Source of the DNA: Thermoplasmata archaeon
Lineage (GTDB): Archaea; Thermoplasmatota; Penumbrarchaeia; Penumbrarchaeales; Penumbrarchaeaceae
Direction: 5' to 3'
Length of the DNA: 5,728 nt
Assembly: GCA_023145185.1 (NCBI GenBank)
Contig: JAGLEG010000449.1
Coordinates: 1 to 5,728 of the forward strand
Shown: positions 1 to 5,728 of the stretch, piece after piece
How positions within the stretch are numbered: the stretch's first letter is position 1
Layout of the letters: each line of letters opens with the position of its first letter
Translations under genes and position numbers: made by a program
Notes under the pieces: generated by a model
What the model was told of the DNA's origin: nothing
Databases searched by the model: none
What the model saw: only the letters and a program-made list of their open reading frames with translations

Positions 1-12
1 AAGTGAGGCCTC

Positions 13-60
13 TCCCAACATTGACCGGCTCATATCCGAATCTATCTGTCAAAGTTGGGA
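13..60. repeat. Imperfect inverted repeat (hairpin) 3' of the TerB-like gene
   Basis: Arms at 13-25 and 48-60 pair at 12 of 13 positions (only A20/A53 fails), around a 22-nt loop. The hairpin starts 6 nt beyond the stop codon of the TerB-like gene, so it would form in the 3' end of that transcript. It could be a processing or termination structure or a dispersed palindromic repeat. There is no T-run after it on the minus strand, so a bacterial-type terminator is unlikely. The arm TGTCAAAGTTGGG recurs with one mismatch, in inverted orientation, at 5709-5721. Confidence 0.5.
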
Positions 61-66
61 TCCAGA

Positions 67-438
67 TCAGCTGTAATCCTGAAAATCTATTCCCCATGCC
101 TCACACACCTGGCGGAGCATCTTTACCTCCTGGGGGTGGAACACATCATCGATCAGTGCGATGGCATAGAGGTCGTTCACCAGCTCCTCCTTCTCCTCTA
201 ACGTAAGCTGTTTTGAGAGGCCCTTTATTACCCGGGGAAGGTGGTCCCACCCCTCGTTTATGAATGTGATCAGTGCCTGATCGAGCCCCTTTTTCCAGAG
301 TGTCTGGCTGATATTGAAATCAGAGGCAAGTTTTTCGGCTATGTTCACCTCCTCCTTCAATATCATCGAATCGGCTGCGCTCATCGCAATAAATAGGTAG
401 GATACGGCCTCGGTGATCGACTCATCATCTCTTACCAT
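67..438 (-). CDS. TerB-like (tellurite-resistance-fold) helical protein
   Basis: This is a 123-residue, soluble, all-helical protein with no signal peptide or membrane segment. Two similar halves each carry the small-A-D-acidic pattern of TerB-like domains: A21-A-D23 followed by E29/E30 near the N-terminus, and A94-L-I-D97-D98 followed by E104 near the C-terminus. The second half ends in a LRQVCEAWGI helix typical of the fold. In TerB relatives these acidic residues bind divalent metal, and the domain is linked to membrane-associated stress complexes; its role in archaea is unclear. The length fits a single stand-alone domain. The ATG at 438-436 is chosen because it gives the complete first helix and lies about 25 nt from a TATA box, which implies a leaderless mRNA; I see no well-spaced ribosome binding site. 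It lies 33 nt downstream of sfsA on the same strand. The fold assignment is fairly secure; the function is unknown. Confidence 0.75.
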   Translation of the reverse strand: MVRDDESITEAVSYLFIAMSAADSMILKEEVNIAEKLASDFNISQTLWKKGLDQALITFINEGWDHLPRVIKGLSKQLTLEEKEELVNDLYAIALIDDVFHPQEVKMLRQVCEAWGIDFQDYS

Positions 439-458
439 ACCCCTATCATCTACATTCC

Positions 459-471
459 GATTATAAATAAT
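459..471 (-). promoter_or_regulatory. TATA box of the TerB-like gene, implying a leaderless transcript
   Basis: Read on the minus strand, this AT-rich block gives ATTATTTATAATC, containing TTTATAAT at 467-460. Its centre is about 25 nt from the A of the start codon at 438. Archaeal transcription starts roughly that far from the TATA centre, so the mRNA would begin at or next to the ATG. The box sits just downstream of the sfsA stop codon at 474-472. The match is visible; promoter activity is inferred. Confidence 0.55.
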
Positions 472-1203
472 CTATGACCGCACTACCGTGATAGGGACAT
501 CAGAACCTGCGAAAACGGTGGATCCATCATATATCACTCTCACGGCCTTCACATCAACGCCCGAACTAACGGCATCGCGGAATACACCTGAAAAATCGGG
601 ATCCATGGTGTGATTCGGCATGAACTCTTCCGGTCTGGGCCCCAGGACCAGGATCATCAACGAGGCCATATACCCCTTATCATGAAGTGATATCAGCTCC
701 CTCAAGTGCCTGCTTCCCCTCACGGTGGGCGCATCCGGAAAGAGGGCCGTTGATCCAACTGTCAGGGAACACCCCTTCACCTCCAGTACCATCTCCCTCT
801 TCCCATCGCTCAACAGGTAATCCAATCTGCTGTTTCCGAACTTGACCTCGGCCCTCTCTATCTGGAATGGCGAAAATGGGGTAAGTCCTGGATCTTCAAG
901 TATCCTCCTGGAGATCTGGGGATGATAGCCAGAATGGACCAATATCCAGTCATCATCGATCCTACCGGCTATCAGGTCCCACCGGGTTCTCCTGCCTGGT
1001 TTCTCCACACTCCTGATCAGAACCTCGTTCCCGGGATAGAGGATCTCCTTCAACCTGCCCGGATCGTGTACGTGGACCTCCTCCTCCACCCCATTTACAT
1101 CGACAACTGCAAGAAACCGATTATCTCGAGATACCAGAACCCCGGAGGCGTCCACCGGCAGATCAAATAACCTCGTGACATTCTCATTGACAGGGCCCTT
1201 CAC
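472..1203 (-). CDS. sfsA: SfsA family protein (putative DNA/RNA-binding nuclease)
   Basis: This is an SfsA homologue of about 243 residues, close to the family length of roughly 230-250. Numbering here is from the upstream GTG at 1212. An N-terminal OB-like part (about 25-90) contains RFLAVV and the family block HVHDPGRLKEILYPG (47-61). The C-terminal part carries the PD-(D/E)XK-type set SRLDYLL (D131) and LEVKGCSLT (E144, K146), then the signature FPDAPT-RG-RHLREL (158-173). E. coli SfsA was named for sugar fermentation stimulation and binds DNA; the nuclease role is predicted from the fold, and the cellular role in archaea is unsettled. Start choice: GTG at 1203-1201 is preferred over in-frame GTG at 1212-1210, because GGAGTGAGG (1215-1207) precedes the former while nothing like a ribosome binding site precedes the latter. 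The gene lies 36 nt after the regulator gene, with no convincing promoter between them, so co-transcription is likely. Confidence 0.9.
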   Translation of the reverse strand: MKGPVNENVTRLFDLPVDASGVLVSRDNRFLAVVDVNGVEEEVHVHDPGRLKEILYPGNEVLIRSVEKPGRRTRWDLIAGRIDDDWILVHSGYHPQISRRILEDPGLTPFSPFQIERAEVKFGNSRLDYLLSDGKREMVLEVKGCSLTVGSTALFPDAPTVRGSRHLRELISLHDKGYMASLMILVLGPRPEEFMPNHTMDPDFSGVFRDAVSSGVDVKAVRVIYDGSTVFAGSDVPITVVRS

Positions 1204-1205
1204 CG

Positions 1206-1216
1206 ACCTCACTCCA
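1206..1216 (-). promoter_or_regulatory. Ribosome binding site deciding the sfsA start
   Basis: On the minus strand TGGAGTGAGGT precedes the GTG at 1203; the GGAG core is about 8 nt from it. If translation began at the upstream GTG (1212-1210), this motif would lie inside the coding region and that start would have no Shine-Dalgarno sequence. This favours the shorter protein by three residues. Confidence 0.5.
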
Positions 1217-1239
1217 GTTTCGTATATCGATCCCTCACA

Positions 1240-1590
1240 CTAATCCTTTGTCCCTGCCTTGGAAGGTAGGCAGACCTTGCCGATCATCTCTTTACGGCCT
1301 CCCCTGAACAGGACCCTGTAAATAACCTCACCTTCTTCCAATGTCAGGTCTATCTCCTCAAGCCAGGACCTGTAGTAATTAACCCTGACACCTTCGGGTG
1401 TAAGGAAACGTCCAGTCCTCTCCAACAATGCCATTTTTTCAAGCTCATTTAAACTTTTGTAGATCGAATACAAGGGGACGTTCAACATGACGCTTATGTA
1501 ATATGCAGAACGGGGTATCTTCTTCATTGAGGAGAGGATCCTAAGCTTGTACGAATCGCAGAGCAACCTGATGACATCATTGGAATTCAA
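1240..1590 (-). CDS. Small winged-helix (ArsR-like) transcriptional regulator
   Basis: This 116-residue protein begins with an ArsR-like winged-helix domain. Helix 1 is SYKLRILSSM (13-22), the helix-turn-helix is about SAYYISVMLNVPLYSIYKSL (28-47), helix 3 runs on through NELEKMALLE (48-57), and a short wing RTGRFLTPEG (58-67) follows. The tail VNYYRSWLEEIDLTLEEGEV resembles the beta-rich end of archaeal regulators that act on nearby genes. No Cys cluster or ligand-binding domain is seen, so the signal is unknown. The start is TTG at 1590-1588. No ATG or GTG lies between it and the in-frame stop at 1608-1606, and GAGGAG lies about 11 nt upstream, a rather long spacing. It is the first gene of a minus-strand run with sfsA and the TerB-like gene, and is divergent from polC. 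Self-regulation, or control of sfsA, is inferred only from position. Confidence 0.75.
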   Translation of the reverse strand: MNSNDVIRLLCDSYKLRILSSMKKIPRSAYYISVMLNVPLYSIYKSLNELEKMALLERTGRFLTPEGVRVNYYRSWLEEIDLTLEEGEVIYRVLFRGGRKEMIGKVCLPSKAGTKD

Positions 1591-1655
1591 AACGCACTCA
1601 TCTCCTCATCTCGATCCCGTACTTGAATAGGGGAACGATCATCCATAGGGGCTTT

Positions 1656-1665
1656 CTATTTTAAG
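1656..1665 (-). promoter_or_regulatory. Candidate TATA box for the regulator gene
   Basis: The minus-strand reading is CTTAAAATAG. A start site about 25 nt downstream (near 1635) would leave a leader of about 45 nt containing the GAGGAG ribosome binding site. A second AT-rich option, TAATTATTTAG, lies at 1683-1673, so the exact box is uncertain. Confidence 0.35.
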
Positions 1666-1686
1666 AGGTTTTCTAAATAATTACCA

Positions 1687-1700
1687 GGGCAAATATGCCC
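1687..1700. repeat. Short inverted repeat GGGCA-AATA-TGCCC
   Basis: Perfect 5-bp arms surround a 4-bp centre between the divergent promoters, immediately upstream of the AT-rich boxes for the regulator gene. The size and symmetry suit a site for a dimeric winged-helix protein, but this one copy could be chance. Confidence 0.35.
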
Positions 1701-1803
1701 ATGTTTCTCCAGTGGTCGAAGATGCCATCCATGCTCCTTCTTTCAGGCGTGAACGATCTTCATATGGGCCCTGACAATGTTGCATTTTCACCTACCCATC
1801 CAA

Positions 1804-1817
1804 AAGCATTTAAACCA
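1804..1817 (+). promoter_or_regulatory. Promoter (BRE/TATA) of polC
   Basis: AAGCATTTAAACC has a TTTAAA core at 1810-1815 with A-rich sequence just upstream that could serve as a TFB-recognition element. The expected start site is near 1838, giving a short leader of about 15 nt that still includes the GGTGA ribosome binding site. Confidence 0.5.
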
Positions 1818-1842
1818 TGGGATCAAGTAGTTGGGCTTACGC

Positions 1843-1848
1843 GGTGAG
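1843..1848 (+). promoter_or_regulatory. Ribosome binding site of polC
   Basis: GGTGAG matches the complement of the archaeal 16S rRNA 3' end and lies 5-6 nt before the ATG at 1854. This supports the first ATG over the in-frame ATG at 1881, which has GGGAG directly abutting it. Confidence 0.6.
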
Positions 1849-1853
1849 ACCTG

Positions 1854-4800
1854 ATGGAAGGACCTGTTTGTTCCAGGGAGATGAGTGGCTATTTTGCAAA
1901 GTTGAAGGGTGAGGCACAGCGTGCTCATTCAATAGCCACTAAGTGCAGGGCAAAGGGTTTTGACCCATCGGATCAGGTTGAGATCCCCTTCGCAGATGAC
2001 CTTGCGGGGAGGGTTGAAAATCTGGTTGGCCCAGAGGGGGTTGCGATCAGGATAAGAGAGCTTGCCCCCACGATGAGCAGGGAACAGCTCTGTTTGAAGA
2101 TCGCCCAGGACGTCGCAAGGGAGCTTCTCGATAACGGTGAGGGAGAGGAGAAGGCCCTGGACCAGTCAACCAGAACGGGCCTGGCGATATTGACCGAGGG
2201 CGTGCTGGTCGCGCCCCTTGAAGGTATAGCAGAGGTTGCCATAGGGCAGAACCACGATGGGACCAGATATGCTGACATCTTTTTCGCCGGCCCGATAAGG
2301 GCAGCGGGAGGAACAGCCCAGGCCTTATCGGTTCTGATCGCGGATATGGTTCGAAAATCCATAGGCATAGGAACCTATATCCCCACGGATAAGGAGATCG
2401 CCAGGACCATCGAGGAGTTCCAGCTGTACAAGAAACTTCAGTACAATCCCTCCAACGAGGAGATCGAGCTGGTCATGAGGAAATGTCCAGTATGTATAAA
2501 CGGAGAGGGGACCGAGAAGGTGGAGGTTCAGGGTAACAGAGATCTGCCACGGGTTGGTACCAATCAGGTAAGGTCGGGCGTATGCCTGGTGATCGCTGAG
2601 GGAATACTGCTCAAGGCAAAGAAGATACTCAAGATCACAAAAGCCCTTGAGATCAGGGATTGGGACTTTCTGGAGGAGCTCAAACCCAAAGAGAAGAATG
2701 TGGGTGCTGAGAGGGACGCAGGTAAGGAGAAGGGATCCGAGGGGCTGGAGGACCTCATATCCTCGGATGAGGCGGGAGAGGAGCTTGACCCGCTGTTCAA
2801 TGATGATATCGACGATGAGGTCAATACCGACGGATTCGTCTTCAACGAAGATGGGGATACCAGAACCATCACACTTTCGGATAAAGGTATAGATCCCACG
2901 GCTGATGCCACGGAGAAGTACATTAAGGACCTCATAGCTGGAAGGCCGGTATTCTCCCACCCTTCAAGGCCGGGGGGTTTCAGGCTCAGATATGGAAGGG
3001 GGAGGACCTGCGGCCTGGCCACGATCGCAATGAACCCATATTCCCTCTTCATCATGGATGAATTTCTTGCGCTGGGGACACAGGTGAAGATCGAAAGGCC
3101 CGGGAAGGCCGGGGCCGTTACGACGGTAGATACGATAGACGGGTCGATAGTCCTACTCCAAAACGGCGACCTGATAGAGGTGAACGACAGGGAGTCGCTG
3201 TCAAAGGCCAGAGGGCACATTCGATCCATAGTGGACGTCGGAGAGATCCTCATACCATTTGGGGAGTTTACCGAGAACAACCATAAACTGATACGGGGGA
3301 GCTACAACGAGGATTGGTGGAAATGGGAGGTTCAGGAGTCACTGTACAAAAGGGACAAAGACCTCAAGGGCGATCATGACCCCTTCGCCGAGGCGCTCAT
3401 CCTCGAGGAAGAGACCGCCCTCATCCGTGAAAAGGAGATGGCGCCATTCAACTCCCTGAAAGAGGATGATCATTGGAATGAGTTGAACGATAAGGAAAAG
3501 GCCAGGAAACAGAGAGAATATGAGGATATTGCCGACAGAGCGATCAAGGCCTTCCTTGAGGAAGCAGCGAATAGAGCAGACCTGATCGAGGAGGAGATCA
3601 GCAAATACTCTCCCCGTGCCCACATCCCCGGTGATGGCAGGGACGCTTTCAAGATCAGCGAGGAGCTAACCATACCCCTCCACCCAAAGTGGACACTTTT
3701 CTGGCATGATATCTCCCTCGCGCAGTTGAACCAGCTCAGGAACCACATCAGCGAGAGGGGATCCTTCGGATCGGAGGTCCTTACGATACCTGCTGATAAG
3801 GATATGAAAAAGATCATGGTAACCCTCTGCTGCCTTCACAAGGAGAGGGAGGGCAGCTATATCATCGAGGATATGGCCTATCCACTCCTTAGATGCCTTG
3901 GCCTTGACGAGGAGACTAAAAAAGGCTCCCTCCCGAAGGATTTCGGTACCATCGATAACGTAATGGATGCCGTATCCGCACTATCTGGAGTGAGGATCGT
4001 TGAAAAAGGACTGACCAGGATCGGGGCCCGCATGGGCAGGCCGGAAAAGGCGGACCTCAGGAAGATGAAACCTCCCGTTCACGGACTGTATCCGGTTGGC
4101 CAGCAGGCCGGGCCCCAAAGGCTCCTCAAGAAGACGTTCTCAACCGGTGTCGAGGCGAATACGATACCGCGATTATGCAAGAACTGTAAAACCATGTCCC
4201 CCTATCAGTACTGCCCTGAATGCAGCGCCCAGACGCTTAAACAGTCCACGGGAGATAGCAGGGAGAGGATGGCCCTGAACACCAGGGACGACGCGATCAG
4301 GGCTGCAAAGATGCTGGGATTCCCTTCCGTGGACTCCCTGCCGGACCTGAAGGGGGTCAAGGGTCTCATATCAAAGGAAAAGATCCCTGAGAGATTGGAG
4401 AAGGGCATGCTCCGGGCGAAACATGAAGTGTTCGTATTCCGCGATGGAACGATCAGATACGACATGACGGATATCACGTTGACCCACTTCAGGCCGAGGG
4501 AGATTGGGGCCTCCGTCGATATGCTGAGGGAGCTTGGATACACCCATGATGTTTTCGGCAAAGATCTCAGATCGGACGATCAACTTCTCGAATTAAAGGC
4601 GCAGGACGTTGTGGTACACAACAAATGCGGTGACTACCTGGTGAAGATCTCCAAGTTCATCGACGATGAGCTGGTGATGATCTACGGAGAGGAACCCTAC
4701 TACAATGCGAAGAAGAAAGAGGACATGATCGGAGAGCTATGCATAGGTCTTGCCCCCCATACGTCAGCAGGGGTATTGTGCCGATTGATAGGCTATACCA

Positions 4801-5633
4801 ATGCCCTGGGGTGCCTCGGCCATCCTTATTACCATGCGGCCAAGCGAAGGAACTGCGATGGAGATGAAGATGCTATCCTCCTCCTGATGGATGGGCTGTT
4901 GAACTTCTCAAGGATCTTCCTCCCCGAGAGAAGGGGAGGACAGATGGATACTCCATTGGTGCTCTCAATGAGATTGGACCCCTCGGAGGTTGACAAAGAG
5001 GCGCACAACGTGGACCTGCGATCCAGATATCCTCTGGATTTCTACAGGGCCAGCGCGAAAGGTGTCAAGGTCAACGACTACTGGATGCACAGAATGGATA
5101 CTATCAAATCACGGCTGGGAACGGAGAGACAGTACGAATCGTTCATGTTCAGCATGGACACCAATGATATTAACTTCGCACCAAGTATCTCCGCCTACAA
5201 GACCATAGGGGTCACAGGGAACAAGATCGACAAGCAGCTGGAACTGGCGACATTGATAAGGGCTGTGGATGAGGATGATGTTGCAGAGAGGGTGCTGACA
5301 ACTCACCTTCTACCCGACCTTATCGGCAACCTGAGGTCCTATGCACAACAGTCCTTCAGGTGCACGAAGTGTGGGTCGAAATACAGAAGGATACCGCTTT
5401 CGGGTAAATGCAACAATATACTCTGGTCCCCAAAACCGCATAAATGCAACAATAAGCTCATCCTGACCGTATCCGAAGGTTCTGTCAGAAAGTACCTTGG
5501 TATCGCCCAGGAGATCGCATCCAAATACGACGTTTCCAACTACCTCAGGCAGAGGATAGATCTGATGTCAAAGAATATCGAAACGATGTTCCCCCAGAGG
5601 TTCAAGGAGGCGACCCTGGACACTTTCATGTGA
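1854..5633 (+). CDS. polC: DNA polymerase D (Pol II) large subunit DP2
   Basis: This complete 1259-residue catalytic subunit of the archaeal replicative polymerase PolD would pair with the exonuclease subunit DP1 and the sliding clamp. The N-terminal region (about 12-70, ending GRVENLVGPEGVA-RIREL) and AGPIRAAGGTAQALSVL are classic DP2. Other hallmarks are GGFRLRYGRGRTCG, GARMGRPEKA (about 724-733), FRDGTIRYDMTD-LTHFRPREIG (about 861-884), PHTSAG (968-973) and the active-site block HAAKRRNCDGDED (994-1006), whose D1002 and D1004 match the known catalytic aspartates. That block is a known intein site in other archaea; here it is uninterrupted. Zinc ligands are C775/C778/C787/C790 and C1170/C1173/C1186/C1198. 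Departures from the Pyrococcus protein (from memory): an extra CPVC (211-214), a long acidic linker (about 277-345), a charged insert (about 490-606), one central zinc finger instead of two, an expanded C-terminal finger, and no long Lys-rich tail. The reading frame is intact. DP1 is not in the window. Confidence 0.97.
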   Translation: MEGPVCSREMSGYFAKLKGEAQRAHSIATKCRAKGFDPSDQVEIPFADDLAGRVENLVGPEGVAIRIRELAPTMSREQLCLKIAQDVARELLDNGEGEEKALDQSTRTGLAILTEGVLVAPLEGIAEVAIGQNHDGTRYADIFFAGPIRAAGGTAQALSVLIADMVRKSIGIGTYIPTDKEIARTIEEFQLYKKLQYNPSNEEIELVMRKCPVCINGEGTEKVEVQGNRDLPRVGTNQVRSGVCLVIAEGILLKAKKILKITKALEIRDWDFLEELKPKEKNVGAERDAGKEKGSEGLEDLISSDEAGEELDPLFNDDIDDEVNTDGFVFNEDGDTRTITLSDKGIDPTADATEKYIKDLIAGRPVFSHPSRPGGFRLRYGRGRTCGLATIAMNPYSLFIMDEFLALGTQVKIERPGKAGAVTTVDTIDGSIVLLQNGDLIEVNDRESLSKARGHIRSIVDVGEILIPFGEFTENNHKLIRGSYNEDWWKWEVQESLYKRDKDLKGDHDPFAEALILEEETALIREKEMAPFNSLKEDDHWNELNDKEKARKQREYEDIADRAIKAFLEEAANRADLIEEEISKYSPRAHIPGDGRDAFKISEELTIPLHPKWTLFWHDISLAQLNQLRNHISERGSFGSEVLTIPADKDMKKIMVTLCCLHKEREGSYIIEDMAYPLLRCLGLDEETKKGSLPKDFGTIDNVMDAVSALSGVRIVEKGLTRIGARMGRPEKADLRKMKPPVHGLYPVGQQAGPQRLLKKTFSTGVEANTIPRLCKNCKTMSPYQYCPECSAQTLKQSTGDSRERMALNTRDDAIRAAKMLGFPSVDSLPDLKGVKGLISKEKIPERLEKGMLRAKHEVFVFRDGTIRYDMTDITLTHFRPREIGASVDMLRELGYTHDVFGKDLRSDDQLLELKAQDVVVHNKCGDYLVKISKFIDDELVMIYGEEPYYNAKKKEDMIGELCIGLAPHTSAGVLCRLIGYTNALGCLGHPYYHAAKRRNCDGDEDAILLLMDGLLNFSRIFLPERRGGQMDTPLVLSMRLDPSEVDKEAHNVDLRSRYPLDFYRASAKGVKVNDYWMHRMDTIKSRLGTERQYESFMFSMDTNDINFAPSISAYKTIGVTGNKIDKQLELATLIRAVDEDDVAERVLTTHLLPDLIGNLRSYAQQSFRCTKCGSKYRRIPLSGKCNNILWSPKPHKCNNKLILTVSEGSVRKYLGIAQEIASKYDVSNYLRQRIDLMSKNIETMFPQRFKEATLDTFM
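5405..5454 (+). repeat. 14-bp direct repeat inside polC bounding a 12-codon insert
   Basis: TAAATGCAACAATA occurs at 5405-5418 and again at 5441-5454, exactly 36 bp apart, so the frame is kept. Both copies encode Lys-Cys-Asn-Asn. The segment sits between the third and fourth Cys ligands of the C-terminal zinc finger of DP2, where relatives I remember have only two residues. Confidence 0.85.
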
Positions 5634-5728
5634 TCGTTCCACCCGAGGTCACGTCAGAGGATATTATCACGTTGAGAGTTTATGGGGATTCACATGCCAT
5701 TGTTACAGCCTAACTTTGACATATGAGT
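5634..5728. other. Region 3' of polC with no supported gene
   Basis: These 95 nt end the window. There is no T-rich terminator tract. A 27-codon open frame (GTG at 5630, stop at 5711-5713) overlaps the polC stop codon but is too short to support. The final 20 nt carry CCTAACTTTGACA (5709-5721), which resembles an arm of the hairpin at 13-60. Confidence 0.5.

Larger units (their letters stand above)
1591..1853. other. Divergent control region between the regulator gene and polC
   Basis: This 263-nt gap separates two divergent genes. It holds candidate TATA boxes facing both ways, a ribosome binding site for each gene, an inverted repeat (1687-1700) and two ATAGGGG motifs 18 bp apart (1627-1633, 1645-1651). 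A 50-codon open frame (1695-1847) crosses it but is poorly supported. I see no tRNA or C/D box RNA. Confidence 0.6.

Noticed and set aside
3..206. 67-codon plus-strand open frame at the left edge
   Set aside because: It overlaps the TerB-like gene in antisense and has a Pro/Gly/Ser-rich, non-protein-like composition.
922..1170. 82-codon plus-strand open frame opposite sfsA
   Set aside because: It lies wholly antisense to conserved SfsA sequence and has no domain features.
1591..1853. tRNA, C/D box RNA or CRISPR-like repeats in the divergent gap
   Set aside because: There is no cloverleaf, no TGATGA/CTGA box pair with proper spacing, and no regular repeat array.
2564..3280. Long minus-strand open frame (238 codons) opposite polC, and a 211-codon one at 2325-2960
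   Set aside because: Both are antisense to strongly conserved DP2 coding sequence. Their Ser/Leu-rich composition is what the complement of Asp/Glu/Arg-rich codons gives.
4836..4875. Intein in the DP2 active-site block
   Set aside because: HAAKRRNCDGDED reads straight through with no extra sequence; the site used by inteins in other archaea is empty.
5630..5713. 27-codon open frame starting with a GTG that overlaps the polC stop
   Set aside because: It is too short, has no convincing family resemblance, and an open stretch of this length is likely by chance. The overlap with the stop codon is the only point in its favour.
1..5728. Mobile element bounded by the inverted CCYAACTTTGACA sequences at the two ends
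   Set aside because: The content is a replicative polymerase and ordinary genes, with no transposase or integrase, and 12/13 matches of this length can occur by chance.

Overview
The window is archaeal. It is dominated by a complete gene for the large subunit (DP2, polC) of DNA polymerase D, a replicase not found in bacteria. Archaeal-type TATA boxes and GGTGA/GGAG-type ribosome binding sites agree with this. The DP2 sequence, including a CPVC-INGEGTE segment after the N-terminal part, looks to me most like Thermoplasmatota-type euryarchaea. That placement rests on memory of family sequences and is only moderately certain. GC content is intermediate and arginine is mostly AGG/AGA.

Layout: positions 67-1590 hold three genes on the minus strand, transcribed right to left. 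They are a small winged-helix regulator (wHTH), an SfsA-family protein with PD-(D/E)XK nuclease-type residues, and a small TerB-like helical protein. The gaps are about 30 nt, so one transcript is possible. The last gene also has its own TATA box, placed so that its mRNA would be leaderless. Positions 1591-1853 are a divergent control region with promoters facing both ways, a 14-bp inverted repeat and a repeated ATAGGGG motif. polC fills 1854-5633 on the plus strand. The last 95 nt contain no supported gene.

How the genes relate: polC would work with the small subunit DP1 (not in this window) as the replicative polymerase. The regulator faces polC across a shared control region but is more naturally linked to its own sfsA-terB run. 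I see no functional tie between the two blocks beyond the shared intergenic region.

I see no clear new system. The points most worth a second look are an enlarged C-terminal zinc finger in DP2 bounded by a 14-bp direct repeat, a very short DP2 C-terminus ending in a PIP-like motif, the leaderless promoter of the TerB-like gene, and a hairpin beyond the TerB-like gene whose arm recurs downstream of polC at the other end of the window.
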